14,315 nucleotides of DNA from positions 1 through 14,315 of the forward strand of contig JBLIOB010000091.1 in assembly GCA_047639575.1 (NCBI GenBank), in the 5' to 3' direction. The notes under the pieces were generated by a model that saw only the letters and a program-made list of their open reading frames with translations, was not told the DNA's origin and ran no database searches. Position numbers and translations under genes: made by a program. Below are positions 7,489-14,315 of the stretch, in pieces. Origin of the DNA: JBLIOB01 sp047639575 (lineage in GTDB: Bacteria; Bacteroidota; Bacteroidia; Flavobacteriales_D; Parvicellaceae). Each line of letters begins with the position of its first letter. The first letter of the stretch is position 1.

Positions 7489-9927
7489 ATGGCTAAAATA
7501 ACGCACAACAATTATATTGACACAGTTAATGATATTGTAAATGAATCAAGAGATCGAAAGGTCACGCATTTAACTTATGACTCAGATAATTGGGAAGGTA
7601 AGTACATGCACATCGAGAATCAAACTTTACTGAATTTTGGAACATGTGGTTATTTAGGCTTAGAAATCGATCCAAGATTAATTGATAAAGCTTGTGAGTA
7701 TACACGTAATTATGGTACACAATTTTCAATTTCAAGGGCGTTTGTAGCTTCTCAGCAAGTACACAATTTGGAAGATAATTTGAGTCAAATTTTTGACGGA
7801 TTAAGAACGTTAGTGTTTTCATCTACTACGTTAGCTCATATTAGCGTTTTGCCAATCGTTGTGGATCCGGAAGATTCAATTATTCTTGATCAGCAAGTTC
7901 ATTTCAGTGTTCAAAATGCAGCGCAGTTAATGGTGCCGAGAGGTACGAAGGTGCAAATGATAAGGCATAATAATATGGATATGTTAGAAAGAGCATTGAT
8001 TAAGATGAGAGATGTTCATTCGAAAATCTGGTATATGGTTGATGGAGTTTATTCGATGTATGGTGATATTGCGCCAATTGAAAAAATAAACTTACTGATG
8101 GATAAATATCCTCAGCTACACCTGTATGCTGATGATGCTCATGGTGTTGGATGGAGTGGGGTAAAAGGGTGCGGTGCAGTTTTTTCTGATGTGAAGCATA
8201 AAGACCGGATGATTTTAATTTCGACTTTAGCGAAAGGTTTTGGAGCTACAGGTGGAATAGCCGTGTTTCCTAATGAACTGACTTATTTAAAGGTTCAAAC
8301 TTTTGGGGGCCCTCTTGGGTATTCTCATCCAATTGCTCCTTCAGTTCTAGGGGCCTCTATCGCTGCATCCGAAATAATGTTATCAGGGGAATTATTGCTT
8401 AAGCAAGAAGAATTAAACGCTAAAATTGAATACTGTAATACGTTACTTGCTCAAACTAATCTTCCAGTTTTATCTAGCCCAGAAACACCAATATATTTTA
8501 TTGGCTCCGGACAACCAAATGTTGGCTACAACTTAAATAAGAGGCTGTTAAACGATGGCTTTTACGTTAATCTGGCCGTATTCCCTGCCGTTTCTATGAA
8601 TAACACAGGATTGAGATTTACAATTACTCAGCATGTTTCGAAAGAAAATATTTATTCATTAATTGAAGCTATTAGTTACCACTATCCTCTTGCTCTGAAG
8701 GAGGAGAATAAGGACTGGAACGATGTCCTTAAAGCATTTAAGCTGCCTTTATTAGATCAAAATACTCGGGTACTTGAAGAGATCACAAACAAAGTCATTC
8801 CTTTAAAATTATCTACACAAGTTCATCGTTCCATTAAACATGTGGATTCAAGCTTGTGGGACGGGTTATGGAAAGATGAAGGGCATTATAATCACAATTC
8901 AATGTTGATGTTTGAAAAGGCATTCACCAATAACGTGTGGGAGGAGCATAATTGGGAGTTTTATTATATAGTTGTTAAAGATGAATTAGATGAGCTGGTC
9001 GCGATAACTTATTTCACCGCTGGCTTAATTAAAGATGATTTATTCTCCTACCCAGAAATATCTGAAGAAATCGAAGTGCAAAGGGAAGAAGATAGATATT
9101 GTCTGACGTCAAAGGCTTTGGTTATGGGTTCTATGATATCTGAAGGAGATCATTTACATTATAATACGGATCATGGACAGTACAAAGAAGCTTTGGAAAT
9201 GATACTTGATCAAGTTTCTCTTATTCAAGTTAGAGAAGATATAAATACCGTTATAATGCGTGATTTTTCTCCTGGTCAGGAGGAATTAGAAAAGTTATTT
9301 CATGATTATGGTTATTCCCGTTTTCAAATGCCAAATTCTAATACGATTCCTAACGTATCTGATAAAGTTGAATTAGATTTTATCTCAACACTTTCAAAAA
9401 GAAGCAGACGTCACGTTCGTGGTGAAGTAGTGAAGAATATGGATTTGTTTAGCTTTTCAACGGTTGATTCACTTACAAAAAAGCAGACTGAGTTATTTTA
9501 TTCGATGTACTTAGAGGTTTCAAGAAGAAACATGGCGGTAAATTCATTTGAATATCCAAAATCTGTATTTGAGGAAATGAGTAATGAAAAAAATTGGGAA
9601 TTTTCAATATTGACATTGAATGAAATAGCTACGGATGATGTAAATAATGGAATAGTAGCTATTGGATGCTGTTACGCAAATGATGGGAACTATACGCCTT
9701 TGTTATTGGGGCTTGATTATCAGAAGAATTTTGAATTTAATGTTTACAAACAGTTTTTATTTCAGATTGCAAATAATGCAAGAGAAAGAGGGTTTAAAAA
9801 AGTGTTTTTTGGCTATACAGCTGATGTAGAAAAGAAAAAACTTGGGGCTGAACAAAACCCTAAATTTGCGTATGCTAACGTTCAGGATAATTTTAATCAA
9901 GAAATTATCAGTCAAATTTCCAGATAA
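7489..9927 (+). CDS. Bifunctional alpha-oxoamine synthase / GNAT-type N-acyltransferase fusion
   Basis: This 812-residue protein joins two enzymes. Residues about 30-400 are a PLP-dependent alpha-oxoamine synthase (AONS, KBL, serine palmitoyltransferase, CqsA): NFGTCGYLGL (49-58), YGTQFSISRAF (75-85), H138 for ring stacking, DGVYSMYGDIAPI (185-197), D215 and H218 in DDAHG, and Schiff-base K249 in STLAKGFGATGG. The family condenses an acyl-CoA with an amino acid to an aminoketone with loss of CO2. Residues about 440-805 resemble the double-GNAT/FemAB-like N-acyltransferases (including Acetyltransf_6): HVDSSLWDGL at the start, a KDD at 515-517, and FISTLSKRSRRHVRGEV (631-647), the typical basic motif. 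A plausible two-step output is an N-acylated aminoketone, as when a serine palmitoyltransferase and a ceramide synthase act in turn. The ATG at 7489 directly follows an in-frame TAA. It heads an operon with a STAS-like protein, a kinase and a regulator. Substrates are unknown; a biotin role is unlikely in this context. Confidence 0.88.
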   Translation: MAKITHNNYIDTVNDIVNESRDRKVTHLTYDSDNWEGKYMHIENQTLLNFGTCGYLGLEIDPRLIDKACEYTRNYGTQFSISRAFVASQQVHNLEDNLSQIFDGLRTLVFSSTTLAHISVLPIVVDPEDSIILDQQVHFSVQNAAQLMVPRGTKVQMIRHNNMDMLERALIKMRDVHSKIWYMVDGVYSMYGDIAPIEKINLLMDKYPQLHLYADDAHGVGWSGVKGCGAVFSDVKHKDRMILISTLAKGFGATGGIAVFPNELTYLKVQTFGGPLGYSHPIAPSVLGASIAASEIMLSGELLLKQEELNAKIEYCNTLLAQTNLPVLSSPETPIYFIGSGQPNVGYNLNKRLLNDGFYVNLAVFPAVSMNNTGLRFTITQHVSKENIYSLIEAISYHYPLALKEENKDWNDVLKAFKLPLLDQNTRVLEEITNKVIPLKLSTQVHRSIKHVDSSLWDGLWKDEGHYNHNSMLMFEKAFTNNVWEEHNWEFYYIVVKDELDELVAITYFTAGLIKDDLFSYPEISEEIEVQREEDRYCLTSKALVMGSMISEGDHLHYNTDHGQYKEALEMILDQVSLIQVREDINTVIMRDFSPGQEELEKLFHDYGYSRFQMPNSNTIPNVSDKVELDFISTLSKRSRRHVRGEVVKNMDLFSFSTVDSLTKKQTELFYSMYLEVSRRNMAVNSFEYPKSVFEEMSNEKNWEFSILTLNEIATDDVNNGIVAIGCCYANDGNYTPLLLGLDYQKNFEFNVYKQFLFQIANNARERGFKKVFFGYTADVEKKKLGAEQNPKFAYANVQDNFNQEIISQISR

Positions 9928-9951
9928 AATTGAGAATGTTACTTTAGTGTG

Positions 9952-10338
9952 ATGATAAAGCAGGGTAATAAAATAGTGTCGAAATGGGCAACAATTGAAT
10001 ATGAAGATGGAGTTTGTTATGGTGAATATCATGCGGTTGATCTAAACCTTGCAGCTGCTAAGGAAGTTACAGAAGATAGAATAAGATCACATGAAGGGTT
10101 CAAAGCGGTTTTAGTGGTAGATGTGACTAAAGTTCTATCTGTTTCTAAAGATGCTAGATCATATTTTACAGATCATGGAAGCGAAAATTTAAAAGCTACA
10201 GCCATGATAATTGGATCAGGGTTCAATAGTATGCTAGCTAATTTCTTCATGAAAGTTAATTTCAAGCGTCCTCCGATTCCTGTTAAAATGTTCAAGGAAA
10301 AAAAGGAAGCATTAATCTGGGTAAGAAAATATTTATGA
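9952..10338 (+). CDS. Small STAS/SpoIIAA-like protein (DUF7793-like)
   Basis: About 128 residues, soluble, of alternating strands and helices: an opening strand pair (SKWATIEYEDGVCYGEYHAVDL), a central strand FKAVLVVDVTKVLSVS, a strand ATAMIIGSG with a helix LANFFMKV, and the end FKEKKEALIWVRKYL. This is the pattern of the STAS-like families common in Bacteroidota, where FKEKKEALxWL is a usual ending. STAS folds act as regulatory or protein-binding switches, not enzymes. The serine/threonine positions in the VTKVLSVS stretch could be where partner switching occurs, but no match to the SpoIIAA phosphoserine motif is claimed. The GTG at 9949 directly precedes ATG at 9952, the likelier start. 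It lies 24 bases after the synthase gene, and its TGA overlaps the ATG of the kinase gene. A role as adaptor between enzyme and kinase is speculation. Confidence 0.75.
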   Translation: MIKQGNKIVSKWATIEYEDGVCYGEYHAVDLNLAAAKEVTEDRIRSHEGFKAVLVVDVTKVLSVSKDARSYFTDHGSENLKATAMIIGSGFNSMLANFFMKVNFKRPPIPVKMFKEKKEALIWVRKYL

Positions 10339-11480
10339 AATCTGAAATAGTAGACATAGAAGAAGTTAAGGAGCTTATTTTCGCCTATGCCATAGGAGAC
10401 TATGAAAAGCGTGCAAAAATTTCTGAGAATCGTGATGAACGAGATACGATTCTGGGGGCCATTAATATGTTGGGCGAAGAGCTTGAAACAACAACTGTCT
10501 CTAGAGATTACTTCAGTAGTATTTACAATGCAGTAGCTGAGATGTTGTTTTTAATAAACGAGGACTTGACTATTGATGAATACAATGACGCTATAAAACG
10601 AGAGTTAGAATTTGATGAATTTGAATTAAAAGGACAAAAACTGAATTCAATTATCACTTTTTGCGGCTTAAATCAGGCACAAATAAAAAAAGTTCAGAAT
10701 AACGAGCTTGAGTTTTTCACTTCAGAATTATTCCTAACAACTAAACAAGGCAGTGAAATTCCAGTCTCTGTGACAATTTCTAAGATTCCAGATGACGCCA
10801 ATAATCGGATACTGGTTATTGCAAAAAATATAACTGATCAAAAGAAAACAGAGCAACTGGTGCTAAGAACCATAATAGATACAGAGGAGAGCGAAAGGAA
10901 AAGGTTAGCGTTTGATTTACATGATTCTCTAGGGCAGGAGATGAATGCGATTAAAATGTACCTGAACGTTGCCTCATATGGCGAAATAGATGTTGAGACC
11001 AAAAAGAATATCGAATCCTGTAAATCGATGCTAGAATCGTCCATTGATTCTATTCGAAAAATCGTCTTCGATTTGTTACCAGCTTCCCTGGATAAAGGAA
11101 ATCTAGATTTGGCTATTTCTCAATTAGTTAATTCTTTGCAAGCAATTCATCCAATAGATTTTAATTATGAAGTTATTGGAGAAATCAGACCTATCGAAAA
11201 ACACGTTGAAGTTGCAATTTACAGAGTTGTTCAAGAGTTTATTAATAATACATTAAAGCATGCCGAGGCAGATTCATTAATTATTAAACTGGAATTTACT
11301 CCTTCTAAATTGTCAATAGAACTTAAGGATAATGGGAGTGGTTTCGATCAAAGCGTTCTTAAAGATAGAGGGAATGGTGTGAAGCATATGGAGTCAAGGG
11401 TAGGGGCCATCAATGGGAAATTCAAGTTCTTCAGTTTAAAAGACGAAGGAACTTTGTTACAAGCAACATTTAAAATATAG
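10335..11480 (+). CDS. Soluble PAS sensor histidine kinase, NarL/DegS type (HisKA_3)
   Basis: The 381-residue protein has a HAMP-like/coiled helical lead (about 10-58, ending MLGEELETTTVSRDY), a PAS domain (about 58-172, with insertion DEYNDAIKRE and ending in IAKNITDQKKTE), a HisKA_3 dimerisation domain with phosphorylated H196 in FDLHDSLGQ, and HATPase_c (N-box N304/N305 in EFINNTLKHA; G-box DNGSGF at 332-337; GNGVKHM at 356-362). No transmembrane helix is present, so the cue is cytoplasmic or reaches the cytoplasm. It overlaps the STAS-like gene by four bases and the response-regulator gene starts three bases after its stop, which makes the pair a near-certain cognate two-component system. 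The PAS ligand is unknown; the product of the first gene of the operon is an obvious candidate. Confidence 0.93.
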   Translation: MKSEIVDIEEVKELIFAYAIGDYEKRAKISENRDERDTILGAINMLGEELETTTVSRDYFSSIYNAVAEMLFLINEDLTIDEYNDAIKRELEFDEFELKGQKLNSIITFCGLNQAQIKKVQNNELEFFTSELFLTTKQGSEIPVSVTISKIPDDANNRILVIAKNITDQKKTEQLVLRTIIDTEESERKRLAFDLHDSLGQEMNAIKMYLNVASYGEIDVETKKNIESCKSMLESSIDSIRKIVFDLLPASLDKGNLDLAISQLVNSLQAIHPIDFNYEVIGEIRPIEKHVEVAIYRVVQEFINNTLKHAEADSLIIKLEFTPSKLSIELKDNGSGFDQSVLKDRGNGVKHMESRVGAINGKFKFFSLKDEGTLLQATFKI

Positions 11481-11483
11481 TAA

Positions 11484-12146
11484 GTGAAAAATATAAAAAT
11501 ACTATTAGCCGATGACCATAGAATGGTGCGTGAAGGATTGAAACTTATGCTAACGCAACAGAAATCATTTATTCCGAATATCACCCAGGCGGAAACAGGT
11601 ACAGAAGTACTGGAAAAAGTGGACCAAGAGGATTTTGATATTTACTTATTAGATATCAATATGCCAGGTCAAGACGGAATTTCGATTGCTAGACATATTA
11701 AAAAGATCAAATCGGATGCAAGGATTATTATAATTTCGATGCACGAAGAAGAATATGTTATTGATCAAGCAATTTCTGCTGGGGCAATGGGTTATTTATT
11801 GAAAAATGTCGGGTTAGAAGAAATGATCAAAGCAATTGAAACGGTCTATAAATATCAAAATTATTATTGCAACGAAGTAGCTCAGAAATTGCTTAAAAAG
11901 TCAAGAGGAAAGGCGACTAAAATGGCTGGTATTACTCCCATCTTTAAGAATAACTTAACCGATCGGGAGATGCAAGTCTTAAAGATGATTGCCGATGAAC
12001 AAACGAACATGGAGATTGCTAAAACACTTTCCATTTCTAAGCGAACTGTAGATTACCATCGCAACAATTTACTTCATAAACTTCAAGTTAAAAACACAAC
12101 GGGCCTCGTTAAATATGCTATTATTAATGGGCTCGTAGATACTTGA
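11484..12146 (+). CDS. NarL/FixJ (LuxR-HTH) response regulator
   Basis: The 220-residue protein has a receiver (1-120; D10/D11, phosphoacceptor D57 in LLDINMPG, S85, K107) and a C-terminal LuxR-type helix-turn-helix (about 157-216: LTDREMQVLKMIADEQTN, then IAKTLSISKRTVDYHRNNLLHKL). The start is GTG at 11484, three bases after the kinase stop, so translation is likely coupled. It should be phosphorylated by the kinase gene before it. Likely targets are the TACYYG repeats in the divergent region, the only place in the window where they cluster. No convincing terminator follows; a weak AT-only inverted repeat spans 12168-12202. Confidence 0.95.
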   Translation: MKNIKILLADDHRMVREGLKLMLTQQKSFIPNITQAETGTEVLEKVDQEDFDIYLLDINMPGQDGISIARHIKKIKSDARIIIISMHEEEYVIDQAISAGAMGYLLKNVGLEEMIKAIETVYKYQNYYCNEVAQKLLKKSRGKATKMAGITPIFKNNLTDREMQVLKMIADEQTNMEIAKTLSISKRTVDYHRNNLLHKLQVKNTTGLVKYAIINGLVDT

Positions 12147-12208
12147 AGGTCAACGTACCGCTATCACTTTTATCGACTAGTGGGTTAATCATTTAGATAA
12201 AAAATGGT

Positions 12209-12278
12209 CTGTTAGGAAATCAGAACGACCAGTTGGGAAGTTAACGCTCGCTTTTCTTTTTAGGTAGACTTATAATTG
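12209..12278 (+). promoter_or_regulatory. Promoter of the PKD protein gene with tandem LytTR-type site
   Basis: CTGTTAGGAA (12209-12218) and CAGTTGGGAA (12230-12239) repeat with a 21-bp period. Exactly 31 bases later comes TATAATTG (12271-12278), one base off TAnnTTTG, and the ATG follows at 12300. The repeat orientation toward the gene and the distance to the -7 box equal those at the secreted-protein and LytTR-regulator genes. This places the PKD gene in the same probable regulon although it lies next to the LuxR-type operon. Confidence 0.65.
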
Positions 12279-12299
12279 TCTTAACCTAAATGGAAGTAA

Positions 12300-14315
12300 A
12301 TGAGATATAAACACCACATCGCTGCAATATTAGTCCTTATCGGAACGGGAATAGGACAAGTTAATGCGCAAGTAGTAAGCGCTTCAGCAACGGCTTCAGT
12401 AACAAGCGGTTGTTCACCCTTGAGCGTTAGCTTTAACAATACGTCAGCTGGTTCTACTAGTTATTCTTGGGATTTTGGGAATGGCGGTACTTCAATCTTA
12501 GCCAATCCTAGTGCTGTTTATTTTACTCCCGGAAATTATACAGTACGCTTGATAGCGAACGGCACGTCTGGAACTTCAGATACGTTGTTTATGATTAACA
12601 TTATTGATGTGTTAGACAACCCAATTTCGGGGTTCACATATAATCAAACTGGAAACTGCGTAAACAATAATTCAGTAGAGTTTATAAATACTTCGTTTAA
12701 CGCGACTCAATATCTGTGGGATTTTGGAGACGGAGCATCATCTTCTGATATTTCTCCAAATCATCAGTATTCCGCTGCCGGTTTCTATACGGTAACGTTA
12801 CTGGCTTCCAATTCATCTTGCTCTGATGTTTTCCAAATGACTAGCTCAATTCTTATCGATCCGCTGCCTACTGTAGATTTCACAGTTGATTCTAACCAAG
12901 CATGTGGAACAAATTACTCGTATCAGTTCACAGATATTACCCTTAACAATGTTGTAAGTTCTTGGCAATTTGGTGATGGTACAATTGGTACAGCTTCTTC
13001 AGTTTCTCACATGTACTCAAGTCTAGGTCTTTTTGACGTTACTCTGTTATCGACTAATTCAAGCGGTTGCGTAAATTCTTTAACGAAAACTAGTTTTATT
13101 GAAAATATAACCGGAATGCCGATTTCGTTTTCTTCTGATGACCCATTGCTGTGTATAGACGATACGGTGAATTTTTTAAATACAAGTTCCGCTTTTACAC
13201 AAAGTGCTTGGGATTTTGGAGATGGTTACACCAGTTTGTTAGCTAACCCGATGCACTCCTATTCGAGCAGTGGAATTTATCCAATTACATTGGCTATTAT
13301 AGACAGTAATGGTTGTCCAAATTTATTAACGGATTCAACATATATACAGGTTTATGAAGATCCAATAGCTGATTTCAGCGCTTCAACCAACTTTGGTTGT
13401 GCAGGTGACATTATTTCTTTTATTAACAGCTCAACAGGGGTAGCTTCATATTTGTGGAGCTTTGGAGATGGAACTACATCCACAGCAGAAAATCCAATGC
13501 ATGTATACAACACTTCTGGATCATTTTTTGTCAATTTGTGGGTGGTTTCACCAGGAGGATGCGAAGATTTGGCGCAGACGCAAGTCGTTATGAATATACT
13601 TGAATCGAGTTTTTCAATTGATGAGTTCAACGGTTGTGCTCCCTTGACAGTTTTATTTTCTGATTCAAGTCTTGGTGCTACAACCTGGTTTTGGGACTTC
13701 GGTGATGGTATAACTTCAAATCAACAACATCCTTCGCATACATATGTGTCTGATTCGATATATGACGTAACGCTAATCACATCTAATGGTATCGGATGTT
13801 TCGATACTTTGTTAATGTCATCCTTAATTTATGTGGTTACTGACAGTCTGAATATTATCCTATCAGATACGTCACTCGGATGTCTGCCGTATCCAGTTGA
13901 CTTTTCTAATAATGTTATTGGAAATTATTCTTGGTTATGGGATTTTGGAGATGGTACAACTTCTTCAAATCCGCTGCCTACACATGTATATACTGTTCCA
14001 GGTACGTATACAGTTAGTTTAAGCACTCAAACGGCAAACGGTTGTTATTTGTATATAAGTAATTATTCAACTTTTGTAATTGAAGATTTTACTGCAGGTT
14101 TTACTGCGCTAGCAGTTGATTGTAGTACTTTGACTGTCGCATTTCAAGATACTTCTTCATCAGGAAGTTCATGGTTTTGGAATTTCGGTGATGGAACAAC
14201 GTCTAACCAGCAAAACCCAGTGCATGTTTTTACTGATTCCTCAAGTCATGATATTTTTTTAACTGTGATCTCGCCAACCGGATGTATGAGCAATATTTTG
14301 GTGAATAATTTCATT
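12300..14315 (+). CDS. Secreted PKD-repeat protein, 3' end outside the window
   Basis: An open frame of 672 codons runs from ATG 12300 to the window end without a stop. The ATG at 12291 is not used because it meets TAA within a few codons. Residues 1-23 are a signal peptide (basic MRYKHH, hydrophobic core, VNA before Q24). At least eight PKD domains follow; their core motif WDFGDG or a variant begins near residues 57, 140, 222, 304, 386, 465, 547 and 627, a period of about 80-83. Most repeats have one Cys in the first strand (as in GCAPLTV) and one after the last strand (as in NGC), probably disulfide pairs; the first repeat lacks the second Cys. PKD arrays are extended surface modules in adhesins and in large type IX-secreted proteins of Bacteroidota; the sorting domain expected at the C-terminus is outside the window. 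Its promoter carries a LytTR-type site. Confidence 0.92.
   Translation, partial: MRYKHHIAAILVLIGTGIGQVNAQVVSASATASVTSGCSPLSVSFNNTSAGSTSYSWDFGNGGTSILANPSAVYFTPGNYTVRLIANGTSGTSDTLFMINIIDVLDNPISGFTYNQTGNCVNNNSVEFINTSFNATQYLWDFGDGASSSDISPNHQYSAAGFYTVTLLASNSSCSDVFQMTSSILIDPLPTVDFTVDSNQACGTNYSYQFTDITLNNVVSSWQFGDGTIGTASSVSHMYSSLGLFDVTLLSTNSSGCVNSLTKTSFIENITGMPISFSSDDPLLCIDDTVNFLNTSSAFTQSAWDFGDGYTSLLANPMHSYSSSGIYPITLAIIDSNGCPNLLTDSTYIQVYEDPIADFSASTNFGCAGDIISFINSSTGVASYLWSFGDGTTSTAENPMHVYNTSGSFFVNLWVVSPGGCEDLAQTQVVMNILESSFSIDEFNGCAPLTVLFSDSSLGATTWFWDFGDGITSNQQHPSHTYVSDSIYDVTLITSNGIGCFDTLLMSSLIYVVTDSLNIILSDTSLGCLPYPVDFSNNVIGNYSWLWDFGDGTTSSNPLPTHVYTVPGTYTVSLSTQTANGCYLYISNYSTFVIEDFTAGFTALAVDCSTLTVAFQDTSSSGSSWFWNFGDGTTSNQQNPVHVFTDSSSHDIFLTVISPTGCMSNILVNNFI

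Noticed and set aside
7489..8690. Assignment of the synthase as BioF, Kbl, CqsA or Spt
   Set aside because: Superfamily motifs are shared among all of these and no substrate-specific residues could be decided by eye, so no gene symbol was given.
9949..9951. GTG as the start of the STAS-like gene
   Set aside because: An ATG follows directly in frame at 9952 and is the likelier initiator.
12168..12202. Inverted repeat TTTTATC / GATAAAA after the LuxR-type regulator as a terminator
   Set aside because: Seven A/T-dominated pairs around a 21-base loop with no following T-run; too weak to call.
13352..13630. Minus-strand frame of 92 codons within the PKD gene
   Set aside because: It is opposite two well-formed PKD repeats and is a by-product of that repeat's codon pattern.

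Overview
The window is AT-rich and densely coded, and it looks like a Bacteroidota chromosome, probably a Flavobacteriales-like lineage. Supports for this are promoter -7 boxes close to TAnnTTTG, a PKD-repeat surface protein, a small secreted FnIII-like protein, LytS/LytTR and PAS/GAF hybrid kinases without membrane segments, and weak Shine-Dalgarno use. The taxon is an inference from style, not from a marker gene.

Layout, left to right. (1) 138-587 (-): small secreted protein. (2) 836-1600 (-): LytTR response regulator, followed by a strong terminator. (3) 1713-2777 (-): receiver + LytS-type histidine kinase. (4) 2774-7195 (-): a 1473-residue hybrid kinase with five PAS and two GAF domains, translationally coupled to (3). 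(5) A 293-bp divergent regulatory region. (6) 7489-9927 (+): an 812-residue fusion of a PLP-dependent alpha-oxoamine synthase with a GNAT/FemAB-like N-acyltransferase. (7) 9952-10338 (+): STAS-like protein. (8) 10335-11480 (+): NarL-type PAS histidine kinase. (9) 11484-12146 (+): LuxR/NarL response regulator. (10) 12300-end (+): secreted protein with at least eight PKD domains, cut by the window end.

The main result is a possible self-contained signalling locus. One lipid-type biosynthetic enzyme, of the superfamily that includes CqsA/LqsA autoinducer synthases and serine palmitoyltransferase, sits between two complete phosphorelay cascades made only of soluble kinases. Four intergenic positions carry direct repeats of NNRTTRNGAA with an exact 21-bp period, the geometry expected for a LytTR regulator dimer. 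All four face the gene downstream of them: the secreted protein, the LytTR gene itself, the hybrid-kinase operon and the PKD protein. In three of the four the repeat lies exactly 31 bases before a -7 box. A second motif, TACYYG(T/A), close to the NarL heptamer TACYYMT, occurs five times and only in the divergent region, which suggests control by the LuxR-type regulator.

The proposed picture (inference) is that the fused enzyme makes an N-acylated aminoketone or related lipid. The PAS/GAF kinases or the PAS-NarL kinase sense it or a related state, and the LytTR branch switches on two cell-surface/secreted products and its own kinases. No RNA genes, CRISPR arrays, insertion sequences or transposases were seen. 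No gap between genes exceeds 300 bases.
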